Part shown: positions 44,735 to 52,208 of the stretch, piece after piece
Position numbering within the stretch: the first letter of the stretch is position 1
How the letters are laid out: each line of letters begins with the position of its first letter
DNA from: Natrinema halophilum
GTDB lineage: Archaea > Halobacteriota > Halobacteria > Halobacteriales > Natrialbaceae
Assembly (NCBI RefSeq): GCF_013402815.2
Contig: NZ_CP058601.1
Coordinates: 2,108,001 to 2,172,000, forward strand
Reading direction: 5' to 3'
Length of the DNA: 64,000 nt
Translations under genes and position numbers: made by a program
Notes under the pieces: model-generated
The model's input: the letters and a program-made list of their open reading frames with translations, nothing else
Database searches by the model: none
What the model was told of the DNA's origin: nothing

Positions 44735-46081
44735 TCAATCGTCGTCCGTGGCACTGATGCCCGGATTGCCGTTCGTCACGGTGGCGATCGACGACGGTGC
44801 GATCGGCCCGTCGTTCGCACCGAACTCCGGATCGAACAACTGGAGAGCGGTGTGGATGGTGCTCCAGTCGTCTTCAGCCGCCGCTTCACGCAGGCTTTTG
44901 GTCGGCGGGGCGAGTAGTTTATTCACGAGCGAGTCGGCCATCGCTTCGACGACCTCGCGCTGTGCTTCGGAGGCCCCGTCGCCGTCGAGTCGCGAAAGGG
45001 CCGTCTCGACTTCTCGGTCTTTGATACGTTCTGCTGATTCGTACATCGCGGCGATCGCCTCGTCGGCGCGAGCGCGTTTGTATTGTTCCGCCAGAAGCGT
45101 AAATTCGCGTTCGATCATCGCTTCGACCTCACGAGCGGCGTCGGCCCGTTGCTCACGGGTTTCTACAGTAACCGACTCGAGATCGTCCAGATCGAAGACC
45201 CGAACCGCGGGTAACGCATCCGTCGTCGGCGCGACGTCGCGCGGCTGACCGAGATCGACGATTACCTGTTCGGTATCGGTTGCTCCCGCCTCTGCCTCCT
45301 CGAGATGGCGCGGTTCGAGTATCGGTTCCTCGCTCGCGGTCGCGGTAACGACGATGTCCGCGCGAGCGGCAACCGTATCGAGGTTCTCGAGCGGTGCGAC
45401 GCTGGCGTCGGTCTCGTCGTCGACGTCGTCGACGATGTATTCGGCGTGGGCGACGGTTCGATTGGCAACGACGAGTTCGCCGACGCCAGCGGACTCGAGA
45501 TTGCGTGCTGCGAGTTGCCCCATCTCGCCGGCGCCGACGACGAGCGCAGTCGCCCCTTCGAGGTCGAGTTCCTCTCCGGCGCGTCGCGTTGCCGCCGATC
45601 CCAGCGATACGACTCCGTCGTTGATCGCGGTCTCGGTGCGAGCGCGCTCCCCGACGTGTATCGCTTTCGTGACTGCGGCTTCGAGCATCGAACCGATGCC
45701 ATCGGCGTCGCGGGCGTCTTCGTAGGCGGTTCGGACCTGGCCGAGGATCTGATCCTCGCCGAGGATCACTGATTCGAGGCCGGCGGCGACTCGAAGCAGG
45801 TGCCTGAGGCTTTCGTCGTGGTGTGTCGTGACGACGGCGTCGTCGTCGGCCCCGGCAAAGAATTCCTGAAGAGCGGCCCGGCCGATGGCGTGGTCCGGGC
45901 CGACGACGTACGCTTCGACCCGGTTACACGTCGAGAGGACGTACGCTTCCTCGATTCCTGGAACGGTCAGCAACTCCGTTACAGCGGCCTGCTGACTCTC
46001 GGGACTGGCAGCGGCGAGCTGATCGACGCTGCCACTCTCGTGGGTAACTCGCGCTGCGGTGACGACCCCGGTCGATATCAC
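44735..46081 (-). CDS. hemA: glutamyl-tRNA reductase
   Basis: 448 residues. The catalytic Cys52 is in LSTCNRVEAYVV. The NADPH domain reads ALVVGAGEMGQLAARNLESA, and a helical dimerisation domain follows. The enzyme makes glutamate-1-semialdehyde, the first committed step of tetrapyrrole synthesis. Its start overlaps the stop of the precorrin-2 dehydrogenase gene by 4 bases. It is the last gene of a three-gene haem set. Confidence 0.97.
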   Translation of the reverse strand: MISTGVVTAARVTHESGSVDQLAAASPESQQAAVTELLTVPGIEEAYVLSTCNRVEAYVVGPDHAIGRAALQEFFAGADDDAVVTTHHDESLRHLLRVAAGLESVILGEDQILGQVRTAYEDARDADGIGSMLEAAVTKAIHVGERARTETAINDGVVSLGSAATRRAGEELDLEGATALVVGAGEMGQLAARNLESAGVGELVVANRTVAHAEYIVDDVDDETDASVAPLENLDTVAARADIVVTATASEEPILEPRHLEEAEAGATDTEQVIVDLGQPRDVAPTTDALPAVRVFDLDDLESVTVETREQRADAAREVEAMIEREFTLLAEQYKRARADEAIAAMYESAERIKDREVETALSRLDGDGASEAQREVVEAMADSLVNKLLAPPTKSLREAAAEDDWSTIHTALQLFDPEFGANDGPIAPSSIATVTNGNPGISATDDD

Positions 46082-46734
46082 GGCCGTTCACCCCCAGTAG
46101 ACAGTTCGTCGGCGAGCACGTCCTCGATCACTTGGGGACAGTTGGAAGTACCCGTACGTAAAGCTGTCCAAAGGTCCGGAGAATTGACGACGTCGGTGAC
46201 GACCGACCGGCGGCGTTCGGCCGGCACGTTTCGGTCTTTGAGCTCCTCACGGAGGCCTGCACAGACCCGGGCCATCTCGCCGGCCCCGTCGAGCGTCTCC
46301 TCGAGTTCCTGTCGAAGATGCTTGCTCAGTGCGGGCGCAGTCCCGCCAGTCGCAATCGAGACGACGACGGGATCGTCGCGCACGGTAGCGGGAACGACGA
46401 CGCTACCGGCGTCGCGCTCGCCCGATCGATCCGCACGGTTGACGAGGATACCACGCTCGCGGCTCGCGTCGGCGACCGCCTCGTTGATCGCCGCGTCATC
46501 CGTCGCTGCAACGGCGAGGGCGGGCGCGGCCCGCTCCAGCCAGTCGGCAGCGTCCTCGGGGGCCGGGAGTGCGCGGATCAGTTCGGCGCCGCCGAAATCA
46601 CGGTCGCCGAACGTCGGGCTGACGACGATGACCCGAGCTTCGCAGGCGAACCGCCGGGCCTTCCGGGCGCCGACGGGACCACCGCCGAAGACGAGTACCG
46701 TCGCATCCGTGAAATCGTGCAGAAGTGGTATCAT
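46078..46734 (-). CDS. precorrin-2 dehydrogenase (Met8-like)
   Basis: 218 residues. Rossmann motif ATVLVFGGGPVGARKARRFA, then NRADRSGERDAGSVVVPATV, the signature of precorrin-2 dehydrogenase, and VVSIATGGTAPALSKHLRQE. There is no C-terminal uroporphyrinogen methyltransferase domain, so it is monofunctional. It oxidises precorrin-2 to sirohydrochlorin, which leads to siroheme. It couples to hemA by a 4-base overlap, 29 bases after the siroheme decarboxylase gene. Confidence 0.94.
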   Translation of the reverse strand: MIPLLHDFTDATVLVFGGGPVGARKARRFACEARVIVVSPTFGDRDFGGAELIRALPAPEDAADWLERAAPALAVAATDDAAINEAVADASRERGILVNRADRSGERDAGSVVVPATVRDDPVVVSIATGGTAPALSKHLRQELEETLDGAGEMARVCAGLREELKDRNVPAERRRSVVTDVVNSPDLWTALRTGTSNCPQVIEDVLADELSTGGERP

Positions 46735-46763
46735 TGTGGCGAATGTGTTCCAGTATTCAGGAG

Positions 46764-47846
46764 TTATCGCTCTCTGGTATTGGCATCAGCTCGCTCTGCC
46801 ATTCGAATTCCGGTTTTCTTCAAAATGTTCGTCGAAAACAGGGTGTCCCAGTCGTCGTCGGTTACGTTCCAGTGGTCGGCCATGGTCCGTCGTACCTGCT
46901 CGATGCGCCGTTTGCTCTCCGCCTCGTTGCGGCCGTGGGTCATCGCGAAGAAGTTGTACGGCCAGACGTCCTCGTGGCGGGGTCGCCGGTAGCAGTGGGT
47001 GACGAACGGCAGCGAAGCGACATCGGGGCCGACCTCCGGGACCAGTTCGTCCGGAACGTTCCAGACCGTCATCCCGTTTTCCGTGTAGCCGAGCGCGTAG
47101 TGATTCGGGACGACGCCGATCCGGCGAATTTTTCCGTCGCGTTCGAACCGCGTGATCGTCTCGAGTACCCACTCTGGTTCCTGTCCGATCGCGTCGGCCA
47201 CGTCGCCGTACGGCGTTTCGGTGAGCGGAAGTCCGTCCTGCACCTCGAGGACGAGGTCCCGCTCGGCCGGCGAAAGGGCGGACTCGTCGGTCGGCGCGAC
47301 CGTCGGACCGAGATGGGTGAGATCGATCCCTGCCTCTTCGTCGTCTCTCCCACCGTCGAGCGGACCGTCGACGTAGAACTTGGCCTCGACGCGAAACTCC
47401 TCTCGTTTCGGTAGGTTGTGCGTTTCCTGCCCCGTCTCGGCTTCGATCTCCGCGAGAACCCCCTCGACGCGGTCTTCGTCGGCAACGCTCACGACGAACC
47501 AGACGTTCAGATGCGGGTGTTCGCGCTCGTAGTTGTGGGCGACCTCGCGGTGATCGTTGACGAGCTCGACGATCTCGTCGAATCGGTCTTCGGGCGCGTG
47601 CATTGCCACGAGCGTCGCTGCACCGCCGATTTCCTGTGCGTTGACTAGGGGGCCGAACCGCGAGAGGACGCCTCGTTCGTCGAGGGTTCGAACGGTCTCG
47701 AGTAACTCGTGTGCGTCGATGTCGACCCCGCGATCGCACATTGCGTCTGCAGCGGGTTCGAAGGGCCGCTCCACGACTGGGAACCCGCCCTGAAAAGCGT
47801 TGACGACCGCCCGCTCGCGTTCGCTGAGGTCGACGTCCGTGGACAT
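46764..47846 (-). CDS. ahbAB: fused siroheme decarboxylase (AhbA-AhbB)
   Basis: 360 residues made of two Lrp/AsnC-like halves, each a winged helix followed by an AsnC ligand-binding fold (about 1-160 and 185-345). Segments: ERAVVNAFQGGFPVVERPFE and LHVEVQ-type start of half 2 at DLVLEVQDGLPLTETPY; the second half has RIGVVPNHYALGYTENGMTV and PFVTHCYRRPRHEDVWPYNF. These match siroheme decarboxylase subunits AhbA/AhbB, which remove the two acetate carboxyls to give didecarboxysiroheme in the alternative haem pathway. Archaea often have them as two genes; here they are one. Confidence 0.9.
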   Translation of the reverse strand: MSTDVDLSERERAVVNAFQGGFPVVERPFEPAADAMCDRGVDIDAHELLETVRTLDERGVLSRFGPLVNAQEIGGAATLVAMHAPEDRFDEIVELVNDHREVAHNYEREHPHLNVWFVVSVADEDRVEGVLAEIEAETGQETHNLPKREEFRVEAKFYVDGPLDGGRDDEEAGIDLTHLGPTVAPTDESALSPAERDLVLEVQDGLPLTETPYGDVADAIGQEPEWVLETITRFERDGKIRRIGVVPNHYALGYTENGMTVWNVPDELVPEVGPDVASLPFVTHCYRRPRHEDVWPYNFFAMTHGRNEAESKRRIEQVRRTMADHWNVTDDDWDTLFSTNILKKTGIRMAERADANTRER

Positions 47847-47910
47847 ACCTGTCCGTCGGGACTGCGGTCGTATAAGCGAACCGGGACTGTCCGATCACGC
47901 AACGGTCCGT

Positions 47911-48312
47911 TCAGCCTTCGACGCCCGTTACGTCGAATCCGAGGGCACGAACGTCCGCGAGGATCGCTTCGTGATCTGCGCTCGCTTCGTAGTAGATGAC
48001 GATGTCGAAACTACCCTGACGCAGTAACTGCTGGCATTCCCAGACGAATGCTTCGTCCTCGAGAGTCAGACCTTGATGCTGATTCGAGGAGAAATCCGTA
48101 TCGTCGTTGCCCGAGTAAACGAAGCAGTCGTTCGGATCGTATCCCGAATGTTCGGCGATGATGTCGCCGACGTCGATCGTCGCCTGCATCATCTTGACGT
48201 CCTCGCTGCCGTCGAAATCGGTGTGAACGATCGCCCCATTCAGTTCGATGTCGCCGGGTTCGAGCAGCGCCCTGGTCCGCTGGTAGAGATCGTCGTCGGT
48301 AGCGTCTGCCAT
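47911..48312 (-). CDS. DUF5778 family protein
   Basis: 133 residues from the ATG at 48312. Core: LLEPGDIELNGAIVHTDFDG, MMQATIDVGDIIAEHSG and FVWECQQLLRQGSFDIVIYY. I recall this as DUF5778, a haloarchaeal family of unknown function, cytosolic. It lies 64 bases upstream of the siroheme decarboxylase gene in the same direction and could share its promoter. Confidence 0.85.
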   Translation of the reverse strand: MADATDDDLYQRTRALLEPGDIELNGAIVHTDFDGSEDVKMMQATIDVGDIIAEHSGYDPNDCFVYSGNDDTDFSSNQHQGLTLEDEAFVWECQQLLRQGSFDIVIYYEASADHEAILADVRALGFDVTGVEG

Positions 48313-48453
48313 CGGTGGATCGTTCACGCGCGGAACGGATAGCCGTCACGATTCGAGCGCTCGGCTGGCCGTAACCGACCTACCACGGCGCCGCTCGGAT
48401 TGACGAATCGTAACACACAAGACACATAGTTATCGGTGACCTTTTGGTGGATA

Positions 48454-49386
48454 ATGAAGCGGTGGCTCCGTCAGCGCGTCGATGCGGCCTACGAGCGGCT
48501 GCTCTCGCGAGAAATTTCCGGCGCGCCGACCCACGTCGCGGTGATTCAGGACGGTAACCGACGGTATGCCCGAAAGCATGGTGGTACCGCCCACGAGGGC
48601 CACCGTGCCGGTGCCGAAACGACCGAACAAATACTCGAGTGGTGCCACGATATCGGCGTCGAGGAACTCACCCTGTATGCGTTCTCGACTGAGAACTTCG
48701 AGCGGCCCGACGAAGAAAACGAGGCACTGTTCGATTTGCTCTGTGAGAAGCTTCGAAAGTTCGCAGAGGCTGAACGCGTCCACGATAACGAAGTCCGTAT
48801 TCGGGCCCTCGGCGACGTCGAACAACTCCCGGACCGAGTTCGGGAAGCCGTCGCCTTCGCCGAGGAGCAAACCCGAGACTACGACCGGTTCGTCCTCAAC
48901 ATCGCACTGGCCTACGGCGGTCGCGCACAGTTACTCGAAGCCGTTCGCGGCGTCGCCGACAGCGTCGACGATGGCGACCTCGAGCCGGACGAGATCGACG
49001 TCGAGGACATCGAAGACCGACTGTACGACCGGCCCGTCCGCGACGTCGACCTGATCATCAGAACTGGCGGCGACGAGCGCACGTCGAACTTTCTCCCCTG
49101 GCACGCCAACGGCAACGAGGCAGCCGTGTTCTTCTGTACTCCGTACTGGCCTGAGTTCTCGAAAGCCGACTTCCTGCGCGGGATCCGCACGTACGAACAC
49201 CGGGAAGAATCCTGGCGACGGACTCGTGCTCGACGAGCGCTTGCACTTCTCGGCGCTATCAGCGAACCCGAACTCGTCGAAGCCCACTCGATCGTCGACC
49301 GATTCCGCGATTCCCTTCCATCAGCCGAACGACCCGATTCCAGGGACGTCGAGGCCAACGACTCGAGTGGCCGGGCGGCCGACTGA
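48454..49386 (+). CDS. uppS: cis-prenyltransferase, catalytic subunit type (undecaprenyl diphosphate synthase family)
   Basis: 310 residues from the ATG at 48454. The catalytic P-loop motif HVAVIQDGNRRYARKHGG (Asp33) and the C-terminal IIRTGGDERTSNFLPW and YWPEFSKADF are present. The C-terminal RxG motif, which E. coli UppS carries as RRFG near its end, is missing; here the region reads HREESWRRTRARRALALL. The second homologue at 51443-52048 has RRFG but lacks DGNRR. Together they suggest a heteromeric enzyme for the polyprenyl sugar carrier (inference). An acidic C-terminal extension of about 40 residues follows. Confidence 0.93.
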   Translation: MKRWLRQRVDAAYERLLSREISGAPTHVAVIQDGNRRYARKHGGTAHEGHRAGAETTEQILEWCHDIGVEELTLYAFSTENFERPDEENEALFDLLCEKLRKFAEAERVHDNEVRIRALGDVEQLPDRVREAVAFAEEQTRDYDRFVLNIALAYGGRAQLLEAVRGVADSVDDGDLEPDEIDVEDIEDRLYDRPVRDVDLIIRTGGDERTSNFLPWHANGNEAAVFFCTPYWPEFSKADFLRGIRTYEHREESWRRTRARRALALLGAISEPELVEAHSIVDRFRDSLPSAERPDSRDVEANDSSGRAAD

Positions 49387-49436
49387 CGGATGTGAGTCTC
49401 CCGACGTAACAGATATGTCGTGTTACCACACACCAT

Positions 49437-49471
49437 AACTTTTATCAGTAAATATAGCAACAATTCCGGCG
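49437..49471 (+). promoter_or_regulatory. TATA box of the DUF7344-like gene
   Basis: AACTTTTATC at 49437-49446 ends 25 bases before the ATG at 49472, the spacing of a leaderless promoter. Confidence 0.5.
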
Positions 49472-49852
49472 ATGTCGTCCCTCGAAACCGCGCCCGCTGT
49501 CGACGTCGAGCGGTTCGTTCGGCTCACCGATGTGTCCCTCGACGAAGCGTACGCGCTCCTCACAAACCCCCGGACTCGCCTCACTCTCCACGTCCTCTCG
49601 TCGTGCGGACCGCCGCTTCCGGTCAGCAAACTGATCGATATCGTTTGCAGTCGGGACGACGGGGATACATACGACGTCCGCGTCTCGCTCGTTCACGTGA
49701 TTCTACCGAAACTCGAGTCACACGGCATCCTCGAGTACGATCGCGACGCAGGATTGGTGTACCTCGATCGGCCAGTCGTTGCAGTCGATACGCCGATTAC
49801 GGAACTCAGAGACGATTCCGACTCACCGGGCACGAACAGTTCGCCAACATGA
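49472..49852 (+). CDS. DUF7344-like winged-helix protein
   Basis: 126 residues. Core SLDEAYALLTNPRTRLTLHV, VSKLIDIVCSRDDGDTYD and VHVILPKLESHGILEYDRDA give the winged helix, with the wing at the end. Ser/Asp-rich C-terminus. It sits between the two cis-prenyltransferase genes. Its stop TGA is part of the TGACATCC start of the IS element end at 49850, so the insertion lies directly at its 3' end. Confidence 0.78.
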   Translation: MSSLETAPAVDVERFVRLTDVSLDEAYALLTNPRTRLTLHVLSSCGPPLPVSKLIDIVCSRDDGDTYDVRVSLVHVILPKLESHGILEYDRDAGLVYLDRPVVAVDTPITELRDDSDSPGTNSSPT

Positions 49853-49904
49853 CATCCTCCCCGGCGTGAACGCCAGGGTTTCCTCCGTGGAAGTCCCAGC
49901 CGGT

Positions 49905-51118
49905 CTACGACTCGCCGGAGGCAACATTCCCGTCACGGTGGACGGTACTCGGGTCTGTGCGCTGTTCTTTGGGACGTTCGTGGGGGTGTGGTGTCCCCGA
50001 CCAGTCGTGGTCGTCCCCCTCGAATCGTGCTCGAAAACGCTGCGCGTTTTCGGCATTGCGGGATCGAAGATCCCGCTTGCAGTCAGAAATCGACTGATTT
50101 CTGACGACATCCCGGAACTCTTTGATTTCCGAGGACACGGGCCGTGCCATCGGCCTGACGGCCTGTTCTGTGTGCCGCTTCAGGAACGTTTCTGACGCTG
50201 TGAGATCGGCGTGCCCCTCAAACCCACACGGACAGGTGAGCGTGTCCTGATGCCGTGTCGGTCGGTCTGTGCCGCCACACTGCGGGCACTCTTGGCTGGT
50301 CCACGCTTCCGACCGGACTTCGACCGAGATACCGTATTCCTCGGCGGTACAGACCAGTCGCTCGGTGAATTTCTTGAACGACCAGAAGTTGTGGGTCTTG
50401 GCGTTGGTCTCGACCGACCAGTGCGTGTCCAGCACGTCGGTCAGGCCACCGATATACACTGTGTCCACGCCCTCCTCGTACAGTCGTTCCAGCAGGTCAC
50501 GACACAACGCTTCTTGAGCGTGGTCGCGGCGACGGGTTCGCTTCCGATACAGTCGCCGGATACGCCCGCTGCTGTATTGGCCTTCTTCGAGTTTCGACTG
50601 CAACCGGGCGATTTCTCGCGTCGTCTCGCGGAACCGCTGGAACAACTCACGGCCCTCGTACAGGTATTGCTCGCCGGTCGTCGTGGTACAGGCGACGAGA
50701 TTGTTCGCACCAATGTCCAGAGCGGCCGTCTCTGCGGCCAGTGGAGTTGCCCGTGCATCGTCAGAAACAGTCACGGGTTGCGAAGCCCTGAACGTGCAAT
50801 CAGTCTCGTCGTCCCACAGGTCCAACCGGCCCTGTTTCTCGTAGTCGGGCCAAGTCGGGTCGCCAGCGATCTCCAAGCGGAGACGCCCGGTGTGGTCGTA
50901 TCGGTCTTTCAACTCACTCCCAACCAGTATCTCAAGTCGGGAGCGGTCGCCCCATTCGACGGTGTATGACGTGTTGCGAATGACGCCTTTGAGTTGTCGC
51001 CCATCGTCCTCGTTGCCACGGAGTTCCAGAGAGCGGCGGAAGCGTCCAACAGATCCCGTAGCAGTTGCTCTCCGGTATCGGAGAGCGGTCGCACGGTGAA
51101 CGTGTTGGTACGCTTCAT
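49905..51118 (-). pseudogene. tnpB: tnpB (RNA-guided endonuclease family), internally deleted and frameshifted
   Basis: The true start is [20 protein letters not shown] at 51118. After about 30 residues (SAALWNS) the frame changes, and the other frame continues with [20 protein letters not shown]. Compared with full haloarchaeal TnpB, roughly 90 codons are gone at this junction, so no complete protein is made. The rest is readable: [15 protein letters not shown] (first RuvC Asp), [19 protein letters not shown] (no Glu where TnpB usually has its catalytic Glu), SQECPQCGG...[15 protein letters not shown] (zinc ribbon, last Asp). A hairpin-rich insert of about 35 codons interrupts the C-terminal part ([19 protein letters not shown] onward). 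Confidence 0.85.
50032..50105 (-). repeat. array of three perfect hairpins inside the tnpB reading frame
   Basis: CGAAAACGC-TGC-GCGTTTTCG (50032-50052), GCGGGATC-GAA-GATCCCGC (50058-50076) and GTCAGAAATC-GACT-GATTTCTGAC (50082-50105). It is in frame with the tnpB C-terminal part and adds about 35 residues. Each arm pair is perfect. The design matches the arrays at 9954, 10993 and 38806. Confidence 0.85.
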
Positions 51119-51165
51119 ACCACAATCGTTATCACGTCTTCGCGTCAAATAAGTCTTGTGAGACA

Positions 51166-51309
51166 ATGCGACCAGCAATAGATATTTCGTATGGACTCCA
51201 CGGACGGGTGAAAGACTACGCCGAAGCAACCGACCAGTCGCTCGATGAAGCGTATATCGAGGTGCTAGAAACAGGACTCGACACGTTGGAGACTCCAGAC
51301 CAGCAGTAA
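51166..51309 (+). CDS. 47-residue protein, ribbon-helix-helix-like, divergent from tnpB
   Basis: ATG at 51166, stop TAA at 51309. The product begins MRPAIDISYGLHGRVKDYAE, a short strand, a helix and a second helix (SLDEAYIEVLETGLDTLE), like an Arc/CopG-type ribbon-helix-helix DNA-binding protein. An AAATAA TATA-like element lies just upstream. It lies in the 5' flank of tnpB with 47 bases between the divergent starts and is probably part of the element; a repressor of tnpB is possible. Too short for usual gene calling. Confidence 0.6.
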   Translation: MRPAIDISYGLHGRVKDYAEATDQSLDEAYIEVLETGLDTLETPDQQ

Positions 51310-51442
51310 TGCGGCGGTTTCACACAGGAGTTACCGCGATTCACGCCCGCCCTGTTCGATCCTCAGTTCCGACAGAACGTCGGAACACTCGTCCCTCACG
51401 GGAAGGGCAGGACTCTCTCGCTGTTACAGGTAGTGCGACCGC

Positions 51443-52048
51443 CTATCGGCCGAACCGACGCGATCGATTGCAGTATTCTCGGACCGCTCGCAGGAAATCC
51501 CGTTTCCGGAAATCCCGCCAGTTCACGTCCGTGAAATACAGTTCCGAGTAGACCGACTGCCAGATCATGAAATCCGAAAGCCGTTCTGCGCCGGTCTTGA
51601 TAACGAGATCCGGCTCCGATTGGAACACGAGGTGGCTTTCGACGTGTTGATCGTCGATTTCGTCGGGTTCGAGATCACCGGCGTCGACCCGCTCGGCGAG
51701 CGTTCGAACGGCGCTGGTAAACTCGTGTTTCCCGCCGAGACCGATTCCGATCTGGATCGGCGCATCGGCCCGTGTCCTGTCTTCGGGTCCGCGAACGGCG
51801 ACCTCCCGGGGTGCGTCGAGCGTCTCGAGTTCGCGACGCAGAGCAGGCACCGCGGCCGCGTCGAGGACGCTCACGTAGACGGTTATCTGTGACGCGTACT
51901 CGACCGCCCACTCGAAGAACTTGGTGAGCGTTTCGTAGGCCCCCCGTTCCAGCAGGTCGCGTTCGGTGATCACGAGCGCAACGTGATCGGGCGGATCGGC
52001 CCCGTGGCGACGAATCCTGAGCCCGAGATACCGTTCGTAAACTCCCAC
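51443..52048 (-). CDS. cis-prenyltransferase homologue lacking the catalytic motif (regulatory/partner subunit type)
   Basis: 201 residues from a GTG at 52048; the frame is open further but upstream residues are atypical. It aligns with UppS along its length: DHVALVITERDLLERGAYET where the catalytic subunit has HVAVIQDGNRRYARK, so Asp, Asn and both Arg are lost; then VIKTGAERLSDFMIWQSVYS and LYFTDVNWRDFRKRDFLRAV. It ends NRSRRFGR, which keeps the RxG motif. This is the pattern of NgBR/Nus1-type partner subunits. It is divergent from the DUF92 gene. Confidence 0.82.
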   Translation of the reverse strand: MGVYERYLGLRIRRHGADPPDHVALVITERDLLERGAYETLTKFFEWAVEYASQITVYVSVLDAAAVPALRRELETLDAPREVAVRGPEDRTRADAPIQIGIGLGGKHEFTSAVRTLAERVDAGDLEPDEIDDQHVESHLVFQSEPDLVIKTGAERLSDFMIWQSVYSELYFTDVNWRDFRKRDFLRAVREYCNRSRRFGR

Positions 52049-52208
52049 GACAGTGATTTTCTCGGCCGATGTGATACGGGTTACGGGTCGTCCCCGCCCG
52101 GATTGGCGGAGACGAACTTCCCCGCTATCCCGGCCGCTGACGGCGATAAAACCGGCTCGAGCGGGTTCACGAACCTTGAAGTAATCGCCACAGAAAGGAA
52201 CCGGTATC

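Larger units (their letters stand above)
49850..51430 (-). mobile_element. decayed IS1341-type (IS200/IS605 family, tnpB-only) element
   Basis: The right end begins at TGACATCCTCCCC (49850) with the stem CCCCGGCG-TGAA-CGCCAGGG (49859-49878). A tnpB remnant (49905-51118) and a short divergent gene (51166-51309) lie inside. The left end is not certain; the hairpin GTTCCGAC-loop-GTCGGAAC (51366-51386) is a candidate end structure, giving about 1.5 kb. There is no tnpA. It sits between the two cis-prenyltransferase genes. Confidence 0.65.
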
